A stretch of DNA of 64,000 bases from Nocardia suismassiliense (GTDB taxonomy: Bacteria > Actinomycetota > Actinomycetes > Mycobacteriales > Mycobacteriaceae). Positions within the stretch are counted from its first letter, which is position 1. Every line of letters begins with the position of its first letter. Made by a program: the position numbers and the translations under genes. Positions 33,652 to 41,695 of this stretch are shown piece after piece. The DNA is taken from assembly GCF_900269665.1 (NCBI RefSeq), contig NZ_LT985361.1, positions 4,626,223 to 4,690,222 of the forward strand, in the 5' to 3' direction. Under the pieces are notes generated by a model, which saw only the letters and a list, made by a program, of their open reading frames with translations, made no database searches and was not told the origin of the DNA.

Positions 33652-35121
33652 TCAGTTCTTCGCCGCGGCGATGCCCGCCCTGCGGCCGTAGAAACTGCCG
33701 TCACCCAGCGATGCCCCGCTGACATACCCGCCCGCGCACAACCCGGAGGTGCAGCGCCCGGCGGCGAACAGGCCGGGAATCGGCTCGCCGGAGACGTGCA
33801 GCACCCGGGAGTCCAGATCGGTGCGCAGCCCACCGAGGGTGAAACCCGCCGTGTACCCGCGCATGTCGAACGCGGCGAGCGAACCTTGTAGCGGCCGAAC
33901 CCATTCCGGCTTCTTGCCCAGCAGCGGGTCCTTGCCGTCGGCGGCGTGCAGGTTGTAGCAGTCGACGGTGGCTTGCAGCGCCAGCGTCGGCAGGCCCATG
34001 TCGGACTCCAGTTCGGCGACCGTCTCGGCGGCCCAGGTCGGCGGCTGCCGGAAGAACGGGGTGGCGGTCTCGGTGGCCAGCCCGGCCTCGTAGGACGCCT
34101 CGTCGATGACCAGGAAGGCCTGGTTCTCCTGCTGGATCAGCGTCGCCTGGCCGATCCGGCCCGGGTAGGTGTCCTCGGCGATGAACCGCTGGCCGCGCCC
34201 GTTCACCAGGATGCCGCGCGCCATCAGCTGCGGGTCGCCGAAGAAGGCGACCTCGGTCGCGTCCATGTGTGCCAGGTCCGCCCCGAGGGCCTGCGCGAGC
34301 CGGATGCCGATGCCGTCGTGCTCCTCGATCGCGGCGGCGGGCCTGCCGATCAGGCGCGGCGCGTACCCCTCGATCATCTGCTGGTGATAGGCGAAACTGC
34401 CGGTGGCCAAGACGACCCCGCGGTCGGCGCGGATGGCGACGTCTTTGCCGTAGCGTTTGGCGAGCACACCGACCACGCGATCCTCGTCGTCCACCACCAG
34501 CCGTCCGATCCGGAGGTCGTATTCGACGGCGACACCGAGTGATTCGGCGGTCTCGGCCAGCGGCTTCATCAGCATGTAGCCGCCGCTCTTGCGGCCGATC
34601 TTCTTGTCGGCGAACTGCGGAACGTGGCCGCGCGGCGCGGGTTTCGCGATCGCGTTGAACGGGGCCGCGTTCTCGCCGCCGGAGTACATCAGGCCCTCGT
34701 CGTGCGGCGGCTCCCAGCCCGGCTCACCCCAGAACGCCTCGCGGAACGGCACACCGCACGAGACGAGCCAGTTGTAGTGCTCGACGCTGCCGCGCGAGTA
34801 GTCGGCGATCTTGGCCTGGTCCACGCCGGGGCCGAGCGCCGCGAGCAGGAAGGTCTCCATGTTCTCCGGCGTGTCCTCGAAGCCGAGGGCCTGTTGCAGC
34901 GGGGTGCCGCCGCCGAGGTAGATGAAGCCGCCCGCCATCGCGGCCGCGCCGCCCCATCCGCCGGTGCGTTCCAGGATCAGCACCTCGGCGCCCGCGCGGG
35001 CGGCCTCGATCGCGGCGCATACCCCGGCGATGCCGTAACCGGCCACGACTACATCGGCGTGCAGGTCCCATGCGGTGACGCTGCTCGCGCGTAGCGGCCG
35101 AAGGGTGCTGGCATCAGACAT
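33652..35121 (-). CDS. FAD-dependent oxidoreductase (KstD / fumarate-reductase-like), 489 aa
   Basis: FAD-binding-2 family flavoprotein, the group that includes 3-ketosteroid dehydrogenases and flavocytochrome c. Motifs: DVVVAGYGIAGVCAAIEAAR (GxGxxG), VLILERTGGWGGAAAMAGGF, GVVLATGSFAYHQQMIEGYA, and a C-terminal FAD segment GLFAAGRCTSGLCAGGYVSG. Members dehydrogenate or reduce C-C bonds next to carbonyls, often on steroids. The length is normal and no export signal is seen. Last enzyme of the minus-strand operon, 12 bp after the carboxymuconolactone-decarboxylase-like gene and before the TetR gene. Not part of the M. tuberculosis core locus as far as I remember. Confidence 0.88.
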   Translation of the reverse strand: MSDASTLRPLRASSVTAWDLHADVVVAGYGIAGVCAAIEAARAGAEVLILERTGGWGGAAAMAGGFIYLGGGTPLQQALGFEDTPENMETFLLAALGPGVDQAKIADYSRGSVEHYNWLVSCGVPFREAFWGEPGWEPPHDEGLMYSGGENAAPFNAIAKPAPRGHVPQFADKKIGRKSGGYMLMKPLAETAESLGVAVEYDLRIGRLVVDDEDRVVGVLAKRYGKDVAIRADRGVVLATGSFAYHQQMIEGYAPRLIGRPAAAIEEHDGIGIRLAQALGADLAHMDATEVAFFGDPQLMARGILVNGRGQRFIAEDTYPGRIGQATLIQQENQAFLVIDEASYEAGLATETATPFFRQPPTWAAETVAELESDMGLPTLALQATVDCYNLHAADGKDPLLGKKPEWVRPLQGSLAAFDMRGYTAGFTLGGLRTDLDSRVLHVSGEPIPGLFAAGRCTSGLCAGGYVSGASLGDGSFYGRRAGIAAAKN

Positions 35122-35133
35122 GTTTCGGGTCCT

Positions 35134-35538
35134 TCACTCGGTGCGGTCGGCTTCCTGCTTGCGGGCAGCTTTCTTCTGTTGCGCCACTATGGTGCCCACC
35201 AACAGGTCCAGTTTGGTGCCGTTCGGCCAACCGACGTAGTGGCAGAGGAACACCGCGATCTCGTGCAGCTGCTCCTCGGTGAGCTCCTCGTTGCGCAGCG
35301 CGGCGCCGATCTGGATGCCGGCGGTGTCGATGGCACCCTGCGCGGTCAGGGCGCCGAGCAGCAGCAACCGCCGGTCCCGGATGGACAGCGCGGGACGCGA
35401 CCAGATGTCGGCGAAGAGGTGGTCGGCGGTGACCGCGAAGTGGCTGCCGGGGTAGTCCTGGAACTCGGTGCCGTACACCTCGGCCATCTTGGCGAGGCCA
35501 CGCTGGCGGACGGAGTCGGCGGAACCGTTGTCGCTCAT
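35134..35538 (-). CDS. carboxymuconolactone decarboxylase-like protein, 134 aa
   Basis: Small all-helical protein of the CMD/AhpD-like family. Central motif: LSIRDRRLLLLGALTAQGAI, then EELTEEQLHEIAVFLCHYVG and GWPNGTKL. Only one Cys (FLCHYVG) is present, so the CxxC of AhpD-type disulfide reductases is missing; a lyase or carrier role is more likely. The start at ATG 35538 overlaps the dehydrogenase stop by 4 nt (35535-35538). Corresponds in order to Rv0771 of M. tuberculosis, which follows the hydroxyisobutyrate-dehydrogenase-like gene Rv0770. The reaction in this pathway is unknown. Confidence 0.87.
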   Translation of the reverse strand: MSDNGSADSVRQRGLAKMAEVYGTEFQDYPGSHFAVTADHLFADIWSRPALSIRDRRLLLLGALTAQGAIDTAGIQIGAALRNEELTEEQLHEIAVFLCHYVGWPNGTKLDLLVGTIVAQQKKAARKQEADRTE

Positions 35539-36404
35539 GAAGATTGCCTTTCGGATGTGCCCACGCCGAGCCCGGGGCCGAGCCGTTCGAGCGCGAGTTC
35601 GGCGAGGGGGAGTGGAATGTCGAGCCGGGCACCGAGTTCGAGCGCGAGACCGAGGTCCTTCTCGCCGAGATCGCGCACATGCCGCAGGATCGGCAGCCAG
35701 AAGTCGCCGTCCTCGATCGGTGCGGTGCGGTCGCGCAGCATGATGGCGCCCGGCCCGCCGGTGACGGCGTCGGAGTGCCGCACCACCTTGCCGAGCACGG
35801 TGAGGTCGAGTCCGGCGGCCTCGGCCAGCCGCTGCGCTTCGGTGGTAGCGGTGAACGCGATGAAGTGGACCAGGTTGCGGGCCAGCTTCATCCGGGTGCC
35901 CGCGCCGACCGGGCCGGCGTGCACGATCAGATCGGCAAAACACTCGAAGGGCGCGCGGACTCGTTCGTAGGCCGCGTCGCTGCCGCCGACCATGACCGCG
36001 AGCCTGCCTTTGTTCGCGCCCGGTGCGCCGCCGCTGATCGGTGCGTCGACAAATTCGACCTCGTGCGTGGCGCATTCGACCGCCAGCCGCTCGGCGGTGC
36101 GGTCGCTGATTGTCGAGTGCACCGCCACCACGGTGCCGGGAGCGGCGCTGCGCAGCAGTCCCTCGGGGCCGGTGATGACGTCGCGTACCTGTGCGTCGTC
36201 GACCACGGCGATGGAGATGACCGAGGCCCGCTCGGCGAGCTGGGCCGGTGAGGTGGCGGCTCCGGCTCCGGCCTCGGTGTACGGCAGTACCGCGTCGGCG
36301 CGCACATCGCAGACCGTCAGTCCGCCTGGCCAATTGAGCAGTCGCTTGGCCATCGGCGCACCCATGGCGCCGAGTCCGATGAAGCCGAGCTGGGTGTCGG
36401 TCAT
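35535..36404 (-). CDS. NAD-binding 3-hydroxyisobutyrate dehydrogenase-like enzyme, 289 aa
   Basis: Beta-hydroxyacid dehydrogenase (6-phosphogluconate dehydrogenase/HIBADH family). GFIGLGAMGAPMAKRL is the NAD(P) motif; DAPISGGAPGANKGRLAVMV is the substrate-binding signature, and the catalytic Lys is in GTRMKLARNLV. It oxidises a short beta-hydroxy acid or acyl side chain to the semialdehyde or keto form. ATG 36404 overlaps the SDR stop by 4 nt, and the stop overlaps the next gene by 4 nt, so expression is coupled. Equivalent in order to Rv0770. The position next to an aldehyde dehydrogenase suggests handling of a branched C3-C5 product released from a terpenoid or sterol side chain. Confidence 0.9.
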   Translation of the reverse strand: MTDTQLGFIGLGAMGAPMAKRLLNWPGGLTVCDVRADAVLPYTEAGAGAATSPAQLAERASVISIAVVDDAQVRDVITGPEGLLRSAAPGTVVAVHSTISDRTAERLAVECATHEVEFVDAPISGGAPGANKGRLAVMVGGSDAAYERVRAPFECFADLIVHAGPVGAGTRMKLARNLVHFIAFTATTEAQRLAEAAGLDLTVLGKVVRHSDAVTGGPGAIMLRDRTAPIEDGDFWLPILRHVRDLGEKDLGLALELGARLDIPLPLAELALERLGPGLGVGTSERQSS

Positions 36405-37150
36405 GAACGAAAGACCTGTCCGCCGTCGACATTGAAGATCTGACCGGTGACCCAGCCTGCTTCGTCGGACAGCAAATACAGGCACGCGCCGACCAGGTCG
36501 GCGGGTGTGCCCATTCGCTTGAGCGGCAACCGGTTCACCATGTCCTCCACGATGGCCGCCGGCGTCACCGTCTTGGTCGCGTCGGTATCGATGGGACCCG
36601 GCGCGATGGCGTTGATCCGGATGTTCGAGCCGCCGAGTTCGAAGGCGAGCTGCTGGGTCAGGCCGTTGACGCCGACCTTGGCCAAGCCGTAGAAGCTGGA
36701 GTATGTCCAAGCAGCGGTGGAGGATTGGTTGACGATCGACCCGCCGGCCTTGCGCATGTGCGGCCAGACGGCGCGGGTCATGTTCAGCGCGCCGTCCATG
36801 TTCACGCTCATGAACTTCTTGTAGTAGTCCCACGGCACGGTGAGCAGCAGGTTGAGCTTCATCTCGCCGTAGATGGCGGCGTTGTTGACGAGGTGGTCGA
36901 TGCCGCCGAACTCGGCGACCGTCAATTCGGCCAGCGCGGTGGCGGATTCGGGATCGGACACGTCGACCATGCCGAACAGCGCGGTGCCGCCGTCGGCGGT
37001 GATCTTCTCCACCGTCGCCTGCCCGCCCTCGGCATTCTTGTCGGCGACAACAACTTTCGCGCCCTCGGCGGCCAGCGCGGCGGCATAGGCGGCGCCGATG
37101 CCCTGCGCGGCGCCGGTGACGATGACGGATCTTCCCGTGAAACGGGCCAT
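36401..37150 (-). CDS. SDR-family oxidoreductase, 249 aa
   Basis: Classical SDR. Motifs: TGAAQGIGAAYAAALA (cofactor loop), VDVSDPES, NNAAIYG, catalytic Ser in NQSSTAAWTYS and FYGLAKVG (Tyr-x3-Lys), then NAIAPGPIDTDA and the final VTGQIFNVDGGQ. The Asp after the third strand (VVVADKN) suggests NAD preference. It lies between the aldehyde dehydrogenase (15 bp upstream) and the HIBADH-like gene (4-nt overlap). Same order as Rv0769 in the M. tuberculosis aldA locus. Likely a hydroxysteroid- or alcohol-dehydrogenase-like step; substrate unknown. Confidence 0.92.
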   Translation of the reverse strand: MARFTGRSVIVTGAAQGIGAAYAAALAAEGAKVVVADKNAEGGQATVEKITADGGTALFGMVDVSDPESATALAELTVAEFGGIDHLVNNAAIYGEMKLNLLLTVPWDYYKKFMSVNMDGALNMTRAVWPHMRKAGGSIVNQSSTAAWTYSSFYGLAKVGVNGLTQQLAFELGGSNIRINAIAPGPIDTDATKTVTPAAIVEDMVNRLPLKRMGTPADLVGACLYLLSDEAGWVTGQIFNVDGGQVFRS

Positions 37151-37165
37151 GTCGGTGTGCTCCTC

Positions 37166-38635
37166 TTATCCAGCGGTCGCGATCAGCTTGGTTTCCAGGT
37201 ATTCCTCGAACCCGGCGATGCCCATCTCCCGGCCGATGCCGGACTGCTTGTAGCCGCCGAAGGGTGCGTCGGCGGAGTACCAGACGCCGCCGTTCACGCT
37301 CAACGTCCCGGTGCGTACGCCGTTGGTGACGTGGCGAATCCGTTCCTGGTCGGTGCCCCACACCGAGCCGGACAGCCCGTAGGGGGAGTCGTTGGCCAGC
37401 CGGATGGCGTCGTCGTCGCCGTCGTAGGGGATGACGACCAGCACCGGGCCGAAGATCTCCTCCTGCGCGACGATCGCGCTGTTCGGCACGTCCGCGATCA
37501 GGGTGGGCTCGATGAAGAAGCCGCGTTCGAGATTCGCCGGCCGGCCGCCGCCGACCACGATGCGGCCACCCTCGGACCGCGCGAGGTCGAGGTAGCGCTC
37601 CACCCGATCGCGTTGGCGCGCTGAGATCAGGGGCCCGCACACTGTCCGCGAATCGGCCGGATCACCCGGCTTGATACCCGAGAGCGTCGCGGCGGCGGCC
37701 TGCACTGCCTCGTCGTAGGACGCACGCGGGACGAGTAGCCGAGTGGTGATCGCGCAGCCTTGCCCCGCGTGCACGCACACCGAAAACGCTGCCACCGCAC
37801 AGGCTCCGGCGATATTCGCGTCGTCGAGCACGATGAACGCCGACTTACCGCCCAGTTCCAGGAACGCCTTCTTGAGTGTCGTTGCGGCGCCGCGCATCAC
37901 GGCGCGTCCGGTCTGCGTCGAGCCGGTGAAGCTGATCAGGTCGACGCGCGGGTCCTCGGTAAGTCGTGCGCCGAGCCCGTGGTCGGCGCCGGTCACGATA
38001 TTCACCACCCCGGCCGGAATGTCGGTCTCGTCGGCCAGGATCGCGCCGACCGCCGCCGCGCACCACGGTGTGTCCGGCGCGGGCTTGAGCACCACGGTGT
38101 TTCCGGCGGCGAGCGCGGGACCCAGCTTGGCGAAGGTGATCTGGTGCGGGAAGTTCCACGGGGTGATCGCGCCGACCACCCCGACGGGCTCGCGGCGCAG
38201 CACCCGGCGGGTCTTGATGCCCATCGGCGTCGCGGTGCCGAGATCGGTTTCCCAGCTGTAGGTTTCGGCCAGCGAGGCGGAGTAGGCGAGGTCGGCGATC
38301 GGACCTTCCAACTGCGGGCCGCGGGTGAACATGGCCGGCGCGCCCGCCTCGGCGATGGTGAGCTCGCGTAGTTCTTCGATGTGCGATTGCAAGGCGGTGC
38401 GCAGCTGTTCGAGGCAGTGCGCGCGGAAGGCCGGGTCGCGGGACCAGCCGGTCTCGTCGAACGCGGTGCGGGCGGCGGCCACCGCCGCGTCGAGGTCGGC
38501 GGCGTCGGCGTTCGCGGCGTGCCCGAGCACCTCCTCGGTCGCCGGGTCGACGGTGGCGAAGACGCCGTCGCCGCCTTCGACCAGCTTGCCGCCGATCAGC
38601 AGGCGGGCGCCGTCGGCGGGCAGCAGGCTACTCAT
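37166..38635 (-). CDS. aldehyde dehydrogenase (AldA-like), 489 aa
   Basis: NAD(P)-dependent aldehyde dehydrogenase, oxidising an aldehyde to the acid. Motifs: GAITPWNFPHQITFAKLGPA (cofactor pocket), FTGSTQTGRAVM, FLELGGKSAFIVLDDAN (catalytic Glu) and HAGQGCAITTRLLVP (catalytic Cys), then EEIFGPVLVVIPY. ATG 38635 has GGAG 7 nt upstream. First gene of a six-gene minus-strand operon ending with the TetR regulator. Operator site C lies 16 nt upstream, next to a TACATT -10-like hexamer. Equivalent to Rv0768 (aldA) by order and divergence from a P450. Probably oxidises an aldehyde made by one of the local P450s or SDRs. Confidence 0.94.
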   Translation of the reverse strand: MSSLLPADGARLLIGGKLVEGGDGVFATVDPATEEVLGHAANADAADLDAAVAAARTAFDETGWSRDPAFRAHCLEQLRTALQSHIEELRELTIAEAGAPAMFTRGPQLEGPIADLAYSASLAETYSWETDLGTATPMGIKTRRVLRREPVGVVGAITPWNFPHQITFAKLGPALAAGNTVVLKPAPDTPWCAAAVGAILADETDIPAGVVNIVTGADHGLGARLTEDPRVDLISFTGSTQTGRAVMRGAATTLKKAFLELGGKSAFIVLDDANIAGACAVAAFSVCVHAGQGCAITTRLLVPRASYDEAVQAAAATLSGIKPGDPADSRTVCGPLISARQRDRVERYLDLARSEGGRIVVGGGRPANLERGFFIEPTLIADVPNSAIVAQEEIFGPVLVVIPYDGDDDAIRLANDSPYGLSGSVWGTDQERIRHVTNGVRTGTLSVNGGVWYSADAPFGGYKQSGIGREMGIAGFEEYLETKLIATAG

Positions 38636-38650
38636 GCGTTGCTCCGATGC

Positions 38651-38667
38651 TGTCTGGACACATGTAC
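38651..38667 (-). promoter_or_regulatory. locus operator, site C (aldehyde dehydrogenase operon)
   Basis: Plus strand TGTCTGGACACATGTAC, 16 nt upstream of the aldehyde dehydrogenase ATG. On the minus strand, TACATT (38671-38676) ends 6-7 nt before the core CATG. This puts the transcript start inside the site, with a short leader that includes the ribosome site. Confidence 0.7.
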
Positions 38668-38697
38668 GGAATGTAGTCTCAAGCGGCGTTTGCTGGC

Positions 38698-38711
38698 AAG
38701 AACACGTTCTA
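38698..38711. promoter_or_regulatory. KstR-like box between divergent operons
   Basis: AAGAACACGTTCTA fits the remembered KstR consensus TnnAACnnGTTnnA except for the first base; the core AGAACACGTTCT is fully symmetric. KstR is the TetR repressor of sterol catabolism in mycolata. The box lies midway between sites C and B and could govern both operons. Confidence 0.65.
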
Positions 38712-38844
38712 ACTCAGCCATTCTGGGTCATCCGTCGCGTGGCCGTCGTGGAATCTCCGCGGTTCCCGGGCGAGTCGGCCGAATTCTGCGCAATGGTGTT
38801 GGTAAACCAGCGGAACCGTTGTCGGAGGTGTGGGCCGGTGGTAC

Positions 38845-38862
38845 TGTCCAGACACATGTCCA
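38845..38862 (+). promoter_or_regulatory. locus operator, site B (P450 operon)
   Basis: TGTCCAGACACATGTCCA. TACTGT, a TANNNT-type -10 hexamer, overlaps its 5' end, and the ATG of a 27-codon leader frame (38856) sits in its core, the same geometry as in site A. Controls, by inference, the six-gene P450-to-acyl-CoA-synthetase operon. Confidence 0.75.
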
Positions 38863-38939
38863 GTTATCTGCCTCCGCTACCCGGACGGCCCGATATCGCT
38901 CGGGAGAACTTGTTCTCGAAGCGGGGGTGGTTGAAGTGA
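38856..38939 (+). CDS. putative 27-aa leaderless leader peptide
   Basis: A 27-codon frame from the ATG inside operator site B to a TGA that overlaps the P450's GTG start (GTGA, 38936-38939). The peptide starts MSSYLPPLPGRPDIAREN and ends with a Trp-containing basic stretch. No ribosome site precedes it, and a -10-like hexamer ends 8 nt upstream, as in leaderless mRNAs. If translated, it would couple translation of the P450 operon. Evidence is positional only. Confidence 0.4.
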   Translation: MSSYLPPLPGRPDIARENLFSKRGWLK

Positions 38940-40138
38940 CGGCCGCGTTGGAGCCCTTGACCTTCGATCCCTACGACTACCGATTCCACGAGGACCCGTA
39001 CCCGACGTATCAGCGGCTACGCACCGAGGCGCCGCTCTACCACAACGCCGAGCTGGATTTCTGGGCGTTGTCCCGGCACGCAGACGTGACGGCAGGCTTT
39101 CGCGACAGCGTCCGGCTGTCCAGCGCCAACGGTGTTTCCCTCGATCCGGCCGCCTGGGGTCCGCACGCGCATCGGGTGATGTCGTTCCTGGCCATGGACG
39201 ACCCGCGGCACCTGCGCATGCGGCGGCTGGTCTACAAGGGCTTCACGCCCAAGCGGGTGGCCGAAATGCAGGGCCGGATCAAGGAATTGACGCTGTCCTA
39301 CCTCGAACCCGCGGTCGCCACCGGCGCTTTCGACTGGATCGACGAGGTCGCGGGCAAGCTGCCGATGGACGTCATCTCCGAGTTGATGGGCGTGCCCGCG
39401 AGTGACCGTGTCGAAATCCGCAGGCTGGCCGACCTCGTCGTGCACCGCGACGACGGGGTGCTCGACATCCCACCGGCGGCCGTGGAGGCGTCGATCAAAC
39501 TGCTCACCTACTACACCGAGATGGTGGCCGAGCGCAGGCGCAGGCCGACCGACGATCTCACCTCGGCGTTGCTGGATGCCGAAGTCGACGGCGACACTCT
39601 GGCCGACGAGGAGATCATCGGGTTCCTGTTCCTGATGGTGGTGGCGGGCAACGAGACCACGACGAAGCTGCTCGGCAACGCGCTGTACTGGGGCGCGCGC
39701 AACCCGGGGGAGTACGCCAAGGTCGCGGCGGAACCCGCGCACGTCACGGACTGGGTGGAGGAGACGCTGCGCTACGACACCTCCAGCCAGGTGATCGCGC
39801 GCTCGGCCACCGTCGATCTGGACTACTACGGCGGCACCATCCCGGCGGGCGCCAAGGTGCTGCTGCTGATCGGCTCGGCCAACCGCGATCCCGCCGTCTT
39901 CGAGGACGGTGACACCTACCGCATCGACCGGGCCGACAAGGCGGGCCTGGCGAGTTTCGGTGCGGGCGTGCACTACTGCCTCGGCGCGCACCTGGCCCGG
40001 CTGGAGGCGGCGGTCGCGCTGCGGGAGTTCGCGGCGCGGGTGCGGTCCTACGACGTCGCCGAGTCGGGCATCGTCCGGGTGCACTCCTCGAATGTGCGTG
40101 GCTTCGCGCACCTTCCCATCGTGGTGGAGGCGAAATAG
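38936..40138 (+). CDS. cytochrome P450 (CYP123-like), 400 aa
   Basis: Bacterial class I P450. Signatures: AGNETTTKLL (I helix oxygen pocket), EETLRYDTSS (ExxR), and the haem loop FGAGVHYCLGAHLAR with ligand Cys348. Start: the GTG at 38936, which overlaps the leader frame's stop; GGGGGTGG upstream may serve as ribosome site, and GTG 38927 is an alternative. First enzyme of a tightly packed operon (P450 - SDR - ferredoxin - NTF2 - unknown - acyl-CoA synthetase; overlaps of 1-4 nt). Divergent from aldA, as cyp123 (Rv0766c) is in M. tuberculosis, hence the CYP123-like label. Electrons probably come from the ferredoxin at 40941; the reductase is not in the window. Substrate unknown. Confidence 0.93.
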   Translation: MTAALEPLTFDPYDYRFHEDPYPTYQRLRTEAPLYHNAELDFWALSRHADVTAGFRDSVRLSSANGVSLDPAAWGPHAHRVMSFLAMDDPRHLRMRRLVYKGFTPKRVAEMQGRIKELTLSYLEPAVATGAFDWIDEVAGKLPMDVISELMGVPASDRVEIRRLADLVVHRDDGVLDIPPAAVEASIKLLTYYTEMVAERRRRPTDDLTSALLDAEVDGDTLADEEIIGFLFLMVVAGNETTTKLLGNALYWGARNPGEYAKVAAEPAHVTDWVEETLRYDTSSQVIARSATVDLDYYGGTIPAGAKVLLLIGSANRDPAVFEDGDTYRIDRADKAGLASFGAGVHYCLGAHLARLEAAVALREFAARVRSYDVAESGIVRVHSSNVRGFAHLPIVVEAK

Positions 40139-40944
40139 TGGCACGTTTCGAACCTCATCCCGCGCGCAGGCCGGTGCTGGTAGCCGGTGCGTCTTCCGGC
40201 ATCGGTGCCGCCACGGCGGTCGCACTGGCCGACCTCGGCTATCCCGTTGCGCTCGGGGCGCGCCGGGTCGAGCAGTGCGTGGAACTGGCGGACAAGATTC
40301 GCGCCGACGGCGGCGAGGCCTTCGCGCACCGGCTGGACGTCACCGACGCGGCGTCGATCGACGAGTTCGTGGCGGCCTCGGAAAACGCGTTGGGCCCCAT
40401 CGAGATTCTGGTGTCCAGCGCCGGGGACATCGAGTTCTCCCCGGTGCACGAGATGGACCCCGAGCGGTTCCTGCGTCAGGTCGAGGTGCACCTGGTTGGC
40501 GCGCATCGGCTGGTGCACCGGGTGCTGCCCGGCATGCTCGAGCGCCGCCGCGGCGACGTCGTATTGATCGGCTCGGACTGCGCTCCGGAGCCCCGGCCGC
40601 GCACCGGCGCCTACAGCGCGGCCAAAGCGGGACTGGAGGCGATGGCCGTGCAGATGCGAATGGAGCTGGAGGGCACCGGCATTCGCGCCTCCGTGGTGCG
40701 TCCGGGTCCGACGCTCACCGGCATGGGCATGGACTCCACCCCGGAAGTCGTCGGGCCGCTGCTGAACGCTTGGAAGGACTGGGGTTTCGCGCGGCATCCG
40801 ATCATGCTGCGCCCGCGCGATCTGGCCGCCGCGGTGGTGGCCGTGGTGTGCACGCCGCGCGGTGCGCACCTGGTGCTGGTCGAGGTCCAGCCGGAGGCGC
40901 CGTTGCGGGAACTGTCGAACGAACAAGGCGGGAGCCAACAGTGA
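40138..40944 (+). CDS. SDR-family oxidoreductase (Rv0765c-like), 268 aa
   Basis: SDR with the cofactor motif GASSGIGAATAVALA (residues about 17-31), SSAGDIE at the NNAG position, and the catalytic pair YSAAKAG. GSDCAPEPRPRTGAYS replaces the usual serine block, with Ser in LIGSD as probable catalytic Ser. The GTG start overlaps the P450 stop by 1 nt. Its order between a CYP123-like P450 and the ferredoxin mirrors Rv0765c. It likely oxidises the alcohol made by the P450 or acts on a ring hydroxyl; direction and substrate cannot be read from sequence. Confidence 0.92.
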   Translation: MARFEPHPARRPVLVAGASSGIGAATAVALADLGYPVALGARRVEQCVELADKIRADGGEAFAHRLDVTDAASIDEFVAASENALGPIEILVSSAGDIEFSPVHEMDPERFLRQVEVHLVGAHRLVHRVLPGMLERRRGDVVLIGSDCAPEPRPRTGAYSAAKAGLEAMAVQMRMELEGTGIRASVVRPGPTLTGMGMDSTPEVVGPLLNAWKDWGFARHPIMLRPRDLAAAVVAVVCTPRGAHLVLVEVQPEAPLRELSNEQGGSQQ

Positions 40945-41147
40945 GAGTCATCGCCGATCTGGACCTGTGTCAGGGCCATGCCGTGTGTCAGGACGAGGCG
41001 CCGGACGCGTTCCGGGTGCCCAAGCGCGGCAAGGTCGAAATCCTGGTGGACACACCGGATCCGGCGGCCCGCGCCGACGTCGAGCGGGCGGTCAAGTACT
41101 GCCCGACCCAGGCCCTGTCGATCGTTTCCACGGAAGGTGCACGGTAA
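40941..41147 (+). CDS. [3Fe-4S]-type P450 ferredoxin, 68 aa
   Basis: Small ferredoxin of the type that feeds actinobacterial P450s. Cluster ligands Cys10, Cys16 and Cys54 (CQGHAVC and KYCPTQAL). His13 occupies the place of the missing fourth Cys, so a [3Fe-4S] cluster or a His-liganded cluster is expected; Rv0763c, next to CYP51 in M. tuberculosis, has Asn there as I recall. GTG 40941 overlaps the SDR stop by 4 nt; the next gene's ATG overlaps this stop by 1 nt. Probable electron donor to the CYP123-like P450 and perhaps also to CYP51 and the CYP125-like enzyme nearby. Confidence 0.93.
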   Translation: MRVIADLDLCQGHAVCQDEAPDAFRVPKRGKVEILVDTPDPAARADVERAVKYCPTQALSIVSTEGAR

Positions 41148-41695
41148 TGGCGAGTTTCGCACGCGACGAACTGGACGAGATGGTCCGGCGGTGGCAGCTG
41201 GAGAACCAGCGCTGCGAGGAGAAGGGCGACTGGAAACCGCTGGCCGAGATGTACACCGAGGACGCCACCTACGGCTGGAACTACGGTCCGACTCAGGAAT
41301 TCATGGCGGTCGGGCGTGCGGAGATCCGCGACCTCGCCCTCGGTCAGGAGATGCAGGGACTCGACGGCTGGACCTACCCGTACCAGGAGTTCGTCATCGA
41401 CGATCGCAGCGGCACCGTCATCGGCTTGTGGAAACAGATCTCCGAGGTGAAACGCCCAGACGGGCGCCACTATTCACCCGAGGGCATCGGCGGCAGCTGG
41501 TTCCGCTACGGCGGCGACTTCCAATGGTCCTGGCAGCGCGACTTTTTCGACTTCGGCAATGTCTCGCACATGTTCATGGAGATGATCACCGGGAAGGTGC
41601 TGCCCGCAGGCATGCAGCAGCGCATCGAACGGTCGATGGCCGGCCCGCTGCCCGGGTGGTATCCCATCGGTCAGGCCCCGGCCTCGTTGTGGTGA
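41147..41695 (+). CDS. SnoaL/NTF2-like protein, 182 aa
   Basis: NTF2-fold protein (polyketide cyclase / SnoaL-like). Landmarks: WQLENQRCEEKGDWKPLAEM, YTEDATYGWNYGP, VGRAEIRDLALG and WQRDFFDFGNVSHMFMEMIT. The C-terminal extension (LPGWYPIGQAPASLW) is rich in aromatic and Pro residues. No catalytic role can be fixed; NTF2-fold enzymes isomerise or hydrate steroid-like substrates, and non-catalytic members bind ligands. Overlaps the ferredoxin by 1 nt and the following unknown gene by 4 nt (if GTG 41692 is used), so it is an integral part of the P450 operon. Confidence 0.85.
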   Translation: MASFARDELDEMVRRWQLENQRCEEKGDWKPLAEMYTEDATYGWNYGPTQEFMAVGRAEIRDLALGQEMQGLDGWTYPYQEFVIDDRSGTVIGLWKQISEVKRPDGRHYSPEGIGGSWFRYGGDFQWSWQRDFFDFGNVSHMFMEMITGKVLPAGMQQRIERSMAGPLPGWYPIGQAPASLW

